From Planctomycetota bacterium (GTDB taxonomy: Bacteria; Planctomycetota; Phycisphaerae; Sedimentisphaerales; Anaerobacaceae), in assembly GCA_013202635.1 (NCBI GenBank), contig JABMRO010000782.1, positions 1 to 9,228 on the forward strand: DNA of 9,228 bases. The letters run 5' to 3'. The notes beneath the pieces are model-generated. The model was not told where the DNA came from. It ran no database searches and saw only the letters and a program-made list of their open reading frames with translations. A program made the translations under genes and the position numbers. This document shows positions 1 through 6,847 of this stretch, piece by piece (positions within the stretch are counted from its first letter, which is position 1; every line of letters begins with the position of its first letter).

Positions 1-1
1 A

Positions 2-1228
2 AATAAGCCGTTTGAATGCAGATTCATTTTGTTAGGTGCTCTAAGTCTTTTTGTGATGCTTTCAAGCTGTCAGGGTTCTGTTATGACTGGATTAGATTGT
101 GTGGATACATACAGTAGAGTGTTTCAAGGCAAGCGCGTTGGAATCATAACCAACCATACCGCATATAACAGTAACGGCAAGTATATAGTGGATGTAATAA
201 GAGGTATGCCGGATGTGAAGGTTACTGCTCTTTTCGGTCCCGAACATGGGCTCTGGGGCAAAGAACAGGATGCTATAAAGATTGATAACCAAACTGATCC
301 GGTTTACCATTTGCCGGTTTACAGCATGTACGGAAAGACGCTGAAACCCACACCCGAAATGCTGCAGGATATAGACATCCTGATTTTCGACATACAGGAC
401 ATCGGCGCTCGATTTTACACCTATATTTATACGATGTCTTTGGCAATGGAAGCAGCGGCGGAAAACGGTAAGCGTTTCGTTGTTCTGGATCGCCCAAATC
501 CCATAAACGGCATTTGTGTTGAAGGTAATATACTCGAACCGGCTGTGAGCAGTTTTGTCGGTTTGTACCCTGTCCCGGTCAGACACGGCATGACCGCCGG
601 AGAATTAGCGAAGATGTTTAATGACCAGGGCTGGCTTAAGGAAGGCATTAAGGCCGACCTTGTCGTAGTACCTATGAAGGGCTGGCGTCGCCGTATGTGG
701 TACGACAAAACCGGATTAACTTTTATAAACCCCTCACCGAATATGCCCGACCTTGAAACCGCCGCAATCTATCCGGGTCTGTGTCTTTTTGAGGGTACTA
801 ATGTCTCTGAAGGCAGAGGAACCAAGATGCCATTCAGGCAATTCGGTGCGCCCTGGATAGATTCAAAACGCCTGGCTGAGCGACTTAACAAATTGAATCT
901 GCCGGGCATGCGCTTTAAGCCGGTGTCTTTTACGCCTGCAAGTTCAAAATATCAGGGTCAGGAATGTAACGGAGTGCGGATTATCATAACAAAACGGGAC
1001 CGGCTTGAACCGTATTACAGTGGTGTCCAAATCATTAATGAGGTTTACCGAATGTATCCGCAGGACTTCCAATGGAAAACCAGGCACTTCGATCGTTTGT
1101 GTGGAACCTCAACGATTCGCAATGCAATTACAAACCGGTCATCCCTGGATAGTCTCCGGAACAAATGGCAAGCTGAGCTGAAATCTTTTCAAAAAATCAG
1201 GAAAAAATATCTTATATACCCGGATTGA
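2..1228 (+). CDS. namZ: Exo-beta-N-acetylmuramidase NamZ (DUF1343), lipoprotein, 5'-truncated by window edge
   Basis: NamZ enzymes (GH171, formerly DUF1343; Bacillus subtilis YbbC is the founder) remove MurNAc from non-reducing ends of peptidoglycan fragments outside the cytoplasm. Family blocks are all present. Counting from the TTG at 29, they are GPEHG at 70-74 (its Glu72 is the likely counterpart of the proposed catalytic Glu), FDIQDIGARFYTY around 120-132, DRPNPING near 153-160, PVRHGMTAGELA, INPSPNMP and GTNVSEGRGT. The N-terminus is a lipoprotein signal: a hydrophobic stretch (FILLGALSLFVM) ending in a lipobox LSSC, with the Cys codon at 68-70 followed by Gln. The frame is open to the left edge without a stop and basic residues precede the hydrophobic stretch. 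The true start therefore probably lies just outside the window; the TTG at 29 would cut the signal's charged part. The downstream neighbour is convergent, 31 bases away. The family call is firm; the start is unknown. Confidence 0.93.
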   Translation, partial: NKPFECRFILLGALSLFVMLSSCQGSVMTGLDCVDTYSRVFQGKRVGIITNHTAYNSNGKYIVDVIRGMPDVKVTALFGPEHGLWGKEQDAIKIDNQTDPVYHLPVYSMYGKTLKPTPEMLQDIDILIFDIQDIGARFYTYIYTMSLAMEAAAENGKRFVVLDRPNPINGICVEGNILEPAVSSFVGLYPVPVRHGMTAGELAKMFNDQGWLKEGIKADLVVVPMKGWRRRMWYDKTGLTFINPSPNMPDLETAAIYPGLCLFEGTNVSEGRGTKMPFRQFGAPWIDSKRLAERLNKLNLPGMRFKPVSFTPASSKYQGQECNGVRIIITKRDRLEPYYSGVQIINEVYRMYPQDFQWKTRHFDRLCGTSTIRNAITNRSSLDSLRNKWQAELKSFQKIRKKYLIYPD

Positions 1229-1259
1229 AACATTTGAAGAAAAGCTCTTAAGCCTACTA

Positions 1260-3026
1260 TCAGGATTTTTCTCTTTTATCTCGGAGCCGCTTAATGGCTA
1301 AAGCAACAGGTGAGGGGACCTCTTTACCCTGCCGCTGCCCGGATTCTACTTCTTCCATAGCTTCGTGGAGGGTGATGCACGCCTGCTCGTAACTGCACTC
1401 CATTTGTTGAGCAATTAAGCGTGAGCCGCGGTCTATAAGTTTCTTGTTACTTGGCGAGAGCCATACCATTGCATTACCGATGACCCGATCCATGCGAACC
1501 ATAGTTGCAGTAGAAATTGTATTCAGGATAAGTTTAACGGCAAGATGATGCCACAATTTCAAAGGTGAATTGGAGAGGTTGTATGGGAACTGGAATGTTT
1601 CGTCGGTAGGGGGGGCGACATCAGTCAATCCTACAACTAATGCGGCTGTTTTCTTGTACTGTGGGCCAAATTTCTGCAAAGCTGTGTGCATTAGAGTTTC
1701 TGTTTCACCTCTGGCGGTTATCACGACCAGTGCTGAGTCTGGTGCGTTGGTACGAGAAGGATTGGGCTCATTGCCAATCATAAATTTGTATATTTCAGAA
1801 TTATTGAGTTTTGGTGGTTGGGCCTTTAGAGCCGCCGGTGCTTTCAATTGCTCGTAAATCTTGCGCTGCCAATTCAGGCCTCTGGGTTCACGTTGCAGCA
1901 GGGCGCGCCATGCCTTTTCAGTGGTTCGGAATGGGTCTTTTACAAACGCCCATGAGTTTGGAGAGAGAGTATCTCCATATTTTCGGAAGGGGGGTAACAT
2001 AAAAGTCGGCGAGCGCTCAGTAGTATCCGTTAAAACGTCCAGTAGCAATGAATCGGCCATATAGGTTACAAGGCCTCTCCGGCGATAGATTCTTTCTTCG
2101 AATCTTGTTGCACGAGCCAGCATATCAACCGCTTGATCGCTCGAAAGTTGCTCCAGAAGTTCAGACAGTAATCTTAGGTAATCAGATGGTTCGTGCTCCT
2201 TGTGTCCTAATTTCGCTATGTGCGCAGGCGATAGACGCTTTCGCAGAAAACGAACCAAAGCTATCTCAAGGGCACTGCCAACAATGAACAATTCGGCTGT
2301 CGTGGCCTGCATTCTTGTCGAACCTGTTATTGCCATCGGACCAGTGGTCAAATCGAGCTTGGTTATACGCAGTTCCTCGATCACTTCTCGTGAGCGTTTG
2401 ACATTACGGCATAATACTTCAGTAGGATTGTTATAGACAAAAAAGACTCTTGCTCCGGCATCGAGCCCCTCCCAGGCAGTGCCGATTACAAAAGGAGTTT
2501 CTCCACCTTCGGTGATGGCAACAACTACATCTCCTGGCTGAACGTTTTTTTCTTTCATCTGGCGTCGTCCGAAGTCCGGAAAATCTTCGTATCCTTCGAC
2601 CGATTTAATTAAAGCAAAATCACCACCGGCCATTACACTGAACACTCGGTCTTCCATATCGGGAACATTTTCAGAGAGCATTTGCTTTGAGTTGTGCCAA
2701 AACCGTCGCCAGGCTGCTTCAAGAAGTATGCTCAACCGTCCTGTAGCTCCGCAGCCGGTGAAGAAAATCCGCTTGCCGGTATTCAGAGCTTTGACAAATG
2801 CTTCGATAAGTTCCTGGAATGAATCCTGCTGGAGAACCTTCTCCATCGCCGGAGGGATATCATCATCAACCGACTGCAATAACCGTATCGCGGCAGGGAG
2901 GTCGTCTTTAACTGTTTGCGAGAGCGCTTTGGTTTTAGGATGATAAGACTCCGTAAGCAATTCACCTAAACGAAACTCCCGTTCCCGGCTCAAAAATTCT
3001 TCAGCTCTTTCAATTGCATCCGACAT
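1260..3026 (-). CDS. Tandem-SIS-domain MurQ-like / GKRP-like protein
   Basis: At 588 residues this is about twice the size of MurQ, and it reads as two MurQ-like SIS halves. First half: TGCGATGRLS at 90-99, AGGDFALIKSVEGYEDFP at 133-150, VVVAITEGGETPF at 167-179 and TGSTRMQATTAE at 234-245; each aligns with a MurQ block. Second half: DVLTDTTERSPTF at 330-342 resembles MurQ's VLDASECPPTF. ALVVITARGETET near 432-444 and KLILNTISTATMVRMDRVIGN near 498-518 match the later MurQ blocks, followed by a MurQ-like helical C-terminus. Such duplicated MurQ architecture is known from vertebrate glucokinase regulatory protein and bacterial relatives. The first MurQ catalytic Glu (DASE) is replaced in half 1, while Glu147 of EGYED remains; half 2 keeps Glu337 but lacks EGAED. 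The function may be a divergent etherase or isomerase, or a sugar-phosphate-binding regulator. AAGGAG at 3032-3037 lies five bases before the ATG and supports this start. It is transcribed divergently from anmK. Confidence 0.85.
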   Translation of the reverse strand: MSDAIERAEEFLSREREFRLGELLTESYHPKTKALSQTVKDDLPAAIRLLQSVDDDIPPAMEKVLQQDSFQELIEAFVKALNTGKRIFFTGCGATGRLSILLEAAWRRFWHNSKQMLSENVPDMEDRVFSVMAGGDFALIKSVEGYEDFPDFGRRQMKEKNVQPGDVVVAITEGGETPFVIGTAWEGLDAGARVFFVYNNPTEVLCRNVKRSREVIEELRITKLDLTTGPMAITGSTRMQATTAELFIVGSALEIALVRFLRKRLSPAHIAKLGHKEHEPSDYLRLLSELLEQLSSDQAVDMLARATRFEERIYRRRGLVTYMADSLLLDVLTDTTERSPTFMLPPFRKYGDTLSPNSWAFVKDPFRTTEKAWRALLQREPRGLNWQRKIYEQLKAPAALKAQPPKLNNSEIYKFMIGNEPNPSRTNAPDSALVVITARGETETLMHTALQKFGPQYKKTAALVVGLTDVAPPTDETFQFPYNLSNSPLKLWHHLAVKLILNTISTATMVRMDRVIGNAMVWLSPSNKKLIDRGSRLIAQQMECSYEQACITLHEAMEEVESGQRQGKEVPSPVALAIKRLRDKREKS

Positions 3027-3031
3027 TACAG

Positions 3032-3037
3032 CTCCTT
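3032..3037 (-). promoter_or_regulatory. Ribosome binding site of tandem-SIS gene
   Basis: The plus strand reads ctcctt, so the minus-strand transcript carries AAGGAG followed by five bases (ctgta) and the ATG at 3026-3024. This is a near-perfect Shine-Dalgarno sequence and fixes the start of the 588-residue protein. Confidence 0.85.
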
Positions 3038-3056
3038 GACGTTCATAAACTTAAGG

Positions 3057-3085
3057 ACAATATTCTTATCATTTTATGTGAACAA
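3057..3085 (-). promoter_or_regulatory. Weak candidate promoter for tandem-SIS gene
   Basis: On the minus strand, TTGTTC (3085-3080) and TATTGT (3062-3057) are 17 bases apart. They match three and four positions of the sigma70 boxes, respectively. Transcription would start near 3050, leaving a leader of about 24 bases before the ATG. Other weak pairings exist in this AT-rich stretch, so the exact boxes are uncertain. Confidence 0.3.
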
Positions 3086-3103
3086 AGTAAATACACTTTT
3101 CAC
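3078..3103. repeat. Spaced inverted repeat GTGAA-N16-TTCAC, possible operator
   Basis: GTGAA at 3078-3082 is mirrored by TTCAC at 3099-3103, with 16 bases between, so the half-sites lie 21 bases apart centre to centre, about two helical turns. It overlaps the -35 side of the weak minus-strand promoter and lies upstream of the plus-strand promoter, where a regulator could affect both genes. The arms are only five bases, so chance is a real alternative. No regulator gene is visible in the window. Confidence 0.25.
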
Positions 3104-3115
3104 CCATCAAGTACA

Positions 3116-3144
3116 TTGCAGATAAGGCGAGGCTGATATATAAT
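3116..3144 (+). promoter_or_regulatory. Sigma70-like promoter of anmK-murQ-symporter operon
   Basis: A perfect TATAAT at 3139-3144 is preceded, after a 17-base spacer, by TTGCAG at 3116-3121, which keeps the TTG of the -35 consensus. Transcription would begin around 3151, giving a leader of roughly 94 bases to the preferred anmK ATG at 3245. It is the only good promoter seen in the 3027-3244 region on this strand, and the next two genes overlap anmK, so it probably drives all three. Confidence 0.6.
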
Positions 3145-3235
3145 TTGTTTGGCTAAGGTAGGCGTCGAAAAAAAACTGCATTAGTAAATCGAAGGTAAGA
3201 TAATAGTGAGCAGCGGTATTCGAAAAATTGCATCT

Positions 3236-3240
3236 AAGGA
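3236..3240 (+). promoter_or_regulatory. Ribosome binding site deciding the anmK start
   Basis: AAGGA sits four bases before the ATG at 3245. The competing GTG at 3206 has only a GAAGG (3191-3195) ten bases upstream. Starting at 3245 places the family's N-terminal MSGTS motif at residues 7-11, as is usual for AnmK, so this site is the better supported one. Confidence 0.65.
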
Positions 3241-3244
3241 CAAA

Positions 3245-4384
3245 ATGCGGGTTGCAGGTCTGATGTCGGGTACATCCGTTGATGGTGTTGATGTTGCCGT
3301 AGTCGATATCACAAAGCAAAAGATTAACTTGTTGGCTTTTGATGTATTTCCATACCCCAATACTTTACGCAGGGAAATCCTTCGTTTATGCCGTCCCGAA
3401 TCAGCCCGATTAGACAATATATGCCACTATAATTTTGTTCTGGGCGAAGTTTTTGCTGATGCGATAATCAAGCTCTGTTCCAAAAGCGGCATACCTTTGA
3501 ACTCGATTGATCTGGTGGGTTCACATGGCCAGACGATATATCATAATCCTCGAGGCAAATGCTACAGCAAAACGAAAATACGTTCAACCCTTCAGATAGG
3601 AGAACCATCTGTAATAGCTCACCGTACCGGTATTACTACAGTGGCTGATTTCAGGCCCCGCGACATGGCTGCCGGGGGCGAGGGTGCCCCTTTGGTGCCC
3701 TATGCCGATTATATTTTATTTGGCCGTAATAGGTCATCTCGTGCTGTTCAGAATATTGGCGGTATTGCGAATGTAACTTTCCTTCCGCGCTTTTGTAAGC
3801 AGGATGATATTGTCGCTTTTGATACTGGGCCGGGGAATATGGTAATCGATGGTATCATTCGGCTCATAAGTGGCAATAGGCAGCGTGTTGATTCGGGTGG
3901 AAAAATAGCGGCACAGGGCACGGCCAATAAAAGGCTTCTGAATGAAATGCTCAGGCATCCTTTTCTTAAACGGCGCCCGCCAAAATCAACAGGCCGTGAA
4001 GAGTTCGGACATTCCTTTTCCAGCAGGCTATATAAACAAGCCGCAGAAAAAGGCATAGCGAATGCTGATATAGTGGCGACCGTAACAGCATTTACCGCCA
4101 AAAGTATAGCTTGGGCATACCATGAATTCCTGCCGGCGATTCCGGATGAGGTTATATTATGCGGGGGCGGCTCTCGTAATAACACGTTGGTGGAGATGTT
4201 GCGGAGCGAACTGCCGAATGCTAAGATGCTCTCTACCGATGATTTTAGCATTAGTGTCGATGCGAAGGAGGCGGCTTCATTTGCCATTTTAGCATGGGCG
4301 ACTATAAAGGGGCTTAATAATAACGTGCCCGGAGTCACCGGTGCCGATCGGCCTGTTATTATGGGAAAAATAATACCTGCATGA
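3245..4384 (+). CDS. anmK: Anhydro-N-acetylmuramic acid kinase AnmK
   Basis: AnmK is a cytoplasmic kinase. It uses ATP to open the 1,6-anhydro ring of anhydro-MurNAc while phosphorylating it, giving MurNAc-6-phosphate, the substrate of MurQ. From the ATG at 3245 the protein has 379 residues, close to the E. coli enzyme's 369. It carries the full family signature: GLMSGTSVDGVD at 5-16, GSHGQTI at 92-98, ADFRPRDMAAGGEGAPLVP at 134-152, QNIGGIANVT at 169-178, FDTGPGN at 192-198, STGREEFG at 248-255, CGGGSRNN at 306-313 and KEAASFA at 341-347. All conserved positions I can judge are intact, so it should be active. A GTG at 3206 would add 13 residues; the ATG is preferred on ribosome-site and family-length grounds. 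Its TGA overlaps the murQ ATG as ATGA, implying translational coupling. It is the first gene of a three-gene operon behind the promoter at 3116-3144. Confidence 0.96.
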   Translation: MRVAGLMSGTSVDGVDVAVVDITKQKINLLAFDVFPYPNTLRREILRLCRPESARLDNICHYNFVLGEVFADAIIKLCSKSGIPLNSIDLVGSHGQTIYHNPRGKCYSKTKIRSTLQIGEPSVIAHRTGITTVADFRPRDMAAGGEGAPLVPYADYILFGRNRSSRAVQNIGGIANVTFLPRFCKQDDIVAFDTGPGNMVIDGIIRLISGNRQRVDSGGKIAAQGTANKRLLNEMLRHPFLKRRPPKSTGREEFGHSFSSRLYKQAAEKGIANADIVATVTAFTAKSIAWAYHEFLPAIPDEVILCGGGSRNNTLVEMLRSELPNAKMLSTDDFSISVDAKEAASFAILAWATIKGLNNNVPGVTGADRPVIMGKIIPA

Positions 4385-5289
4385 CAAAAAAACATAGACT
4401 TCTACCGACTACTGAAAAACGCAATAGCGCAAGCGAAAATATCGATAAGCTATCAACAAAGCAGATTGTTGATCTTATTAACGCAGAAGATGCGCTCGTT
4501 CCCGCTGCTGTTGCGCGGCAATCCAAACAGATTGTAGCAGCGATTGATTTGATTGTAGAGCGTTTTAGAAAGGGTGGGAGGCTATTTTACATTGGAGCCG
4601 GAACGAGTGGTCGGCTGGGTGTATTAGATGCCTCAGAGTGCCCGCCTACTTTTGGTGTACGGCCTTCACTTGTACAGGGCATCATAGCCGGTGGGCGGCG
4701 GGCACTGGTCCGGTCGGCTGAAGGCGCTGAGGATTTCCCGGAAGATGGAGCTGCAGCAATTAAGAACAAACTTGTTCGGGCAAAAGATATCGTGGTTGGC
4801 CTGGCTGCGTGCGGTATGACTCCATTTGTGCATGGCGCTCTTAAGCAGGCACGTCAAATTGGGGCGGCGACTATTTTTGTAACCTGTGCGCCTGAGGCTG
4901 TTGAGCATATCCCTGCGGAAATCATTATCAATCCGGTTGTCGGTCCGGAAATTGTTACAGGTTCAACACGGATGAAGGCAGGTACTGCGACTAAACTCGT
5001 ACTCAACACTCTAACTACAGGAGCCATGATCAAATTAGGCAAGGTCTATGGCAATCTTATGATTGACCTGAAAGCAACAAATGAGAAATTGCGAGATCGA
5101 TCATTGCGGATTGTAATGGAAATAACCAAACTCAATCGGTCACGTGCAAAAAGGCTTCTCGAAGACGCACAGGGGAAGGTTAAAACTGCTATTGTTATGC
5201 ATTTTCGCCGGACGAATTTGGCAGGTGCTCTGAAAATACTTGATGAATGCGACCAGTTTTTGCGAAAAGCAATTGAGGAGACTCCGTGA
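4381..5289 (+). CDS. murQ: N-acetylmuramic acid 6-phosphate etherase MurQ
   Basis: MurQ cleaves the D-lactyl ether of MurNAc-6-phosphate in the cytoplasm, giving GlcNAc-6-phosphate and D-lactate, the step after AnmK. The 302-residue protein has the normal length and a single SIS domain: YIGAGTSGRLGVLDASECPP at 70-89, IAGGRRALVRSAEGAEDFP at 102-120, VVGLAACGMTPFV near 138-150, VTGSTRMKAGTATKLVLNTL near 192-211 and KVYGNLMIDLKATNEKLRDR near 221-240, then the usual helical C-terminus. Glu86 and Glu117 align with E. coli Glu83 and Glu114, the catalytic acid and base, so activity is expected. The ATG overlaps the anmK stop and only a weak purine stretch (tgggaaaa) lies upstream, so it probably depends on coupled translation. 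The stop overlaps the symporter's GTG. The tandem-SIS gene upstream is its larger paralogue. Confidence 0.97.
   Translation: MTKKHRLLPTTEKRNSASENIDKLSTKQIVDLINAEDALVPAAVARQSKQIVAAIDLIVERFRKGGRLFYIGAGTSGRLGVLDASECPPTFGVRPSLVQGIIAGGRRALVRSAEGAEDFPEDGAAAIKNKLVRAKDIVVGLAACGMTPFVHGALKQARQIGAATIFVTCAPEAVEHIPAEIIINPVVGPEIVTGSTRMKAGTATKLVLNTLTTGAMIKLGKVYGNLMIDLKATNEKLRDRSLRIVMEITKLNRSRAKRLLEDAQGKVKTAIVMHFRRTNLAGALKILDECDQFLRKAIEETP
5275..5280 (+). promoter_or_regulatory. Ribosome binding site of the symporter gene
   Basis: GAGGAG lies inside the end of murQ, five bases before a GTG start that overlaps the murQ stop (GTGA). This strong site supports the rare GTG start and coupled translation of murQ and the transporter. 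Confidence 0.8.
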
Positions 5290-6770
5290 ATTTCATTATA
5301 GGTCAGGCAGGTACACTCAGCGGACTCGACTGGGGGATTGTTTGTGTAGGAGCATTAGGGCTGTTCGTTATTTCATATGTATTCGGACGCGAGGAGAAAG
5401 ATACTAACGATTTTTTTCTCGGTGGCCGACGTGTCCCACCTGCCGTGGCATGTCTATCGTTTGTTGCTGCTGAGATAAGTGCTCTTACAATCGTCGGAAT
5501 CCCGCACACGGCTTTCACTGAAAACTGGCGATTTCTTCAGTTTTTGGTTGGATTGGCTTTGGCTAGGCTTGTCGTGGCATTTCTATTTATCCCGGCTTTT
5601 TACAAATACAACTGCACCAGCATTTACGAGTTCCTGGGGCATCGATTTGGGCCGGCAACCCAGTATACCGGCTCGATTTACTTTTTTATTACACGCCTGC
5701 TGGCTTCCGGTGTACGTCTTTATGCGACGTGCATGGCTGTGGGTGTCATAATGGGTTGGCCTCTTACCGCGACGATTACGTTATTTACTCTTGTTAGCAT
5801 TGCCTTTATTGCTTTTGGCGGTATTAAGGCGGTTGTCTGGGCCGGTGCTTATCAGGCCTTGTTCTTTGTCATTGCAGGTGTCATGATCGTCGGCTATCTT
5901 ATTCAGCATATCGAAGGTGGCCTGACTGCAGCTATGCAGACTGCGCGTGAGGCCGAGCGTCTTAGCACATTTTATTTCAAGTTTGACCTCAAAGACGCCT
6001 CAACTTTCTGGGCATTTTTGATTAGCGGATTCTTTATTGGTCTGGTTTCCTTCGGAACCGATCAGGAAATGGTCCAGAGACTGCTCACTGTTGAGACGCG
6101 AAAGAGCAGTCAGAAGACCATAATTTCCACTATATTTACTGTTCTGCCCATTTACTGGCTATATCTTCTTGTCGGCACACTGCTCTTTGTCTTCTACCAG
6201 CAAAATTCTTCTCTGTCATTGCCTGTGGAACTCAAAGAAATCCTTCCGCATTTTGCTCGGAACGTTTTACCTAATGGTCTCAAAGGACTGGTTCTGGGCG
6301 CAATATTCATGGCCAGTGTTGATTCGCCGCTCAGTTCACTCAGCTCTTCTTTTGTCACTGATATATATCGTCCCCTGATTCGAAGGGGCGCCTCGGAAAA
6401 ACACTATCTGCTCGTGTCACGAGCCGCAGTGGTAGGTTTTGGTCTGGTTCTGGCGGGTATCGCGGCGGCCTGCGCTCCGGTGAAGAATATTCTTTGGTTT
6501 GCATTCAAGATACTCTCGATCACCGGAGGTCCGATGCTTGGTGCCTTTCTGCTTGGCCTGCTTACAAAGCGAAAAGCCAACCTTGCCAATATTCCTGCGA
6601 TGATCATTAGTACAGTAGTTTGCATTGTACTTCTTGTGCTTATACAACAGGAAACAATCGAGCTTGCCTGGAGCTGGTTGATAGTTATTGGGACTGGTAT
6701 AACATTTATTCTGAGTTATCTGTTGGGTCCGGCCATGATAAAATGGAAAGATACTCAGATACCAAAGTAA
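5286..6770 (+). CDS. Sodium:solute symporter (SSS family), probable MurNAc or anhydro-MurNAc importer
   Basis: This 494-residue integral membrane protein belongs to the SSS family, which imports solutes with sodium. About 13 hydrophobic segments can be traced, the first near residues 13-32 and the last near 461-482. Family hallmarks are the FFLGGRRVPP segment (43-52) leading into TM2 with AAEISALTIVGIP (61-73), the GTDQEMVQRLL loop (257-267), and ASVDSPLSSLSSSFVTDIY (343-361), the serine-rich segment matching the second sodium site of vSGLT-type transporters. Its gene overlaps murQ by four bases, in the operon anmK-murQ-transporter. In Tannerella forsythia an inner-membrane MurNAc transporter (MurT) is encoded with MurNAc kinase and MurQ. 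By that parallel this protein is likely the importer for the sugar AnmK uses. The family is certain; the substrate is inferred from context, and other sugars are possible. Confidence 0.9.
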   Translation: MNFIIGQAGTLSGLDWGIVCVGALGLFVISYVFGREEKDTNDFFLGGRRVPPAVACLSFVAAEISALTIVGIPHTAFTENWRFLQFLVGLALARLVVAFLFIPAFYKYNCTSIYEFLGHRFGPATQYTGSIYFFITRLLASGVRLYATCMAVGVIMGWPLTATITLFTLVSIAFIAFGGIKAVVWAGAYQALFFVIAGVMIVGYLIQHIEGGLTAAMQTAREAERLSTFYFKFDLKDASTFWAFLISGFFIGLVSFGTDQEMVQRLLTVETRKSSQKTIISTIFTVLPIYWLYLLVGTLLFVFYQQNSSLSLPVELKEILPHFARNVLPNGLKGLVLGAIFMASVDSPLSSLSSSFVTDIYRPLIRRGASEKHYLLVSRAAVVGFGLVLAGIAAACAPVKNILWFAFKILSITGGPMLGAFLLGLLTKRKANLANIPAMIISTVVCIVLLVLIQQETIELAWSWLIVIGTGITFILSYLLGPAMIKWKDTQIPK

Positions 6771-6847
6771 AGAGCGAACAAGTCACGAATTGTATATAAT
6801 AAGGCTACGATTTCATCCTTTTTACACGAGCCCGATGTGTCTGCGCA

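Larger units (their letters stand above)
3027..3244. promoter_or_regulatory. Divergent intergenic control region between tandem-SIS gene and anmK
   Basis: These 218 bases separate two divergently transcribed genes and are more AT-rich than their flanks. They hold the ribosome binding site of the minus-strand gene, a convincing plus-strand promoter, a weak minus-strand promoter and a spaced inverted repeat. A GTG at 3206 gives a 13-codon extension of anmK into this region, which I regard as leader rather than coding. No riboswitch or other structured RNA is recognised. Confidence 0.6.

Noticed and set aside
92..586. Minus-strand open frame of 164 codons
   Set aside because: It is antisense to namZ across its conserved GPEHG and DRPNPING blocks, with no protein-family features of its own.
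1229..1259. Possible bidirectional terminator between the convergent namZ and tandem-SIS genes
   Set aside because: The only pairing I find is GCT-CTTA-AGC, a three-base stem without a T-run; too weak to call.
1260..3026. Annotating the tandem-SIS gene simply as a second murQ
   Set aside because: It is twice MurQ length, lacks the DASE catalytic glutamate in the first half, and has a diverged second SIS half, so etherase function cannot be assumed.
3748..4395. Minus-strand open frame of 215 codons
   Set aside because: It is antisense to anmK, whose full set of family motifs makes the plus strand the coding one.
6771..6847. Possible terminator or promoter (TATAAT at 6795-6800) between the symporter and oxidoreductase genes
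   Set aside because: No stable hairpin with a T-run is visible on either strand. The TATAAT has no -35 partner at 16-18 bases and no plus-strand gene downstream. It is likely plain AT-rich spacer.
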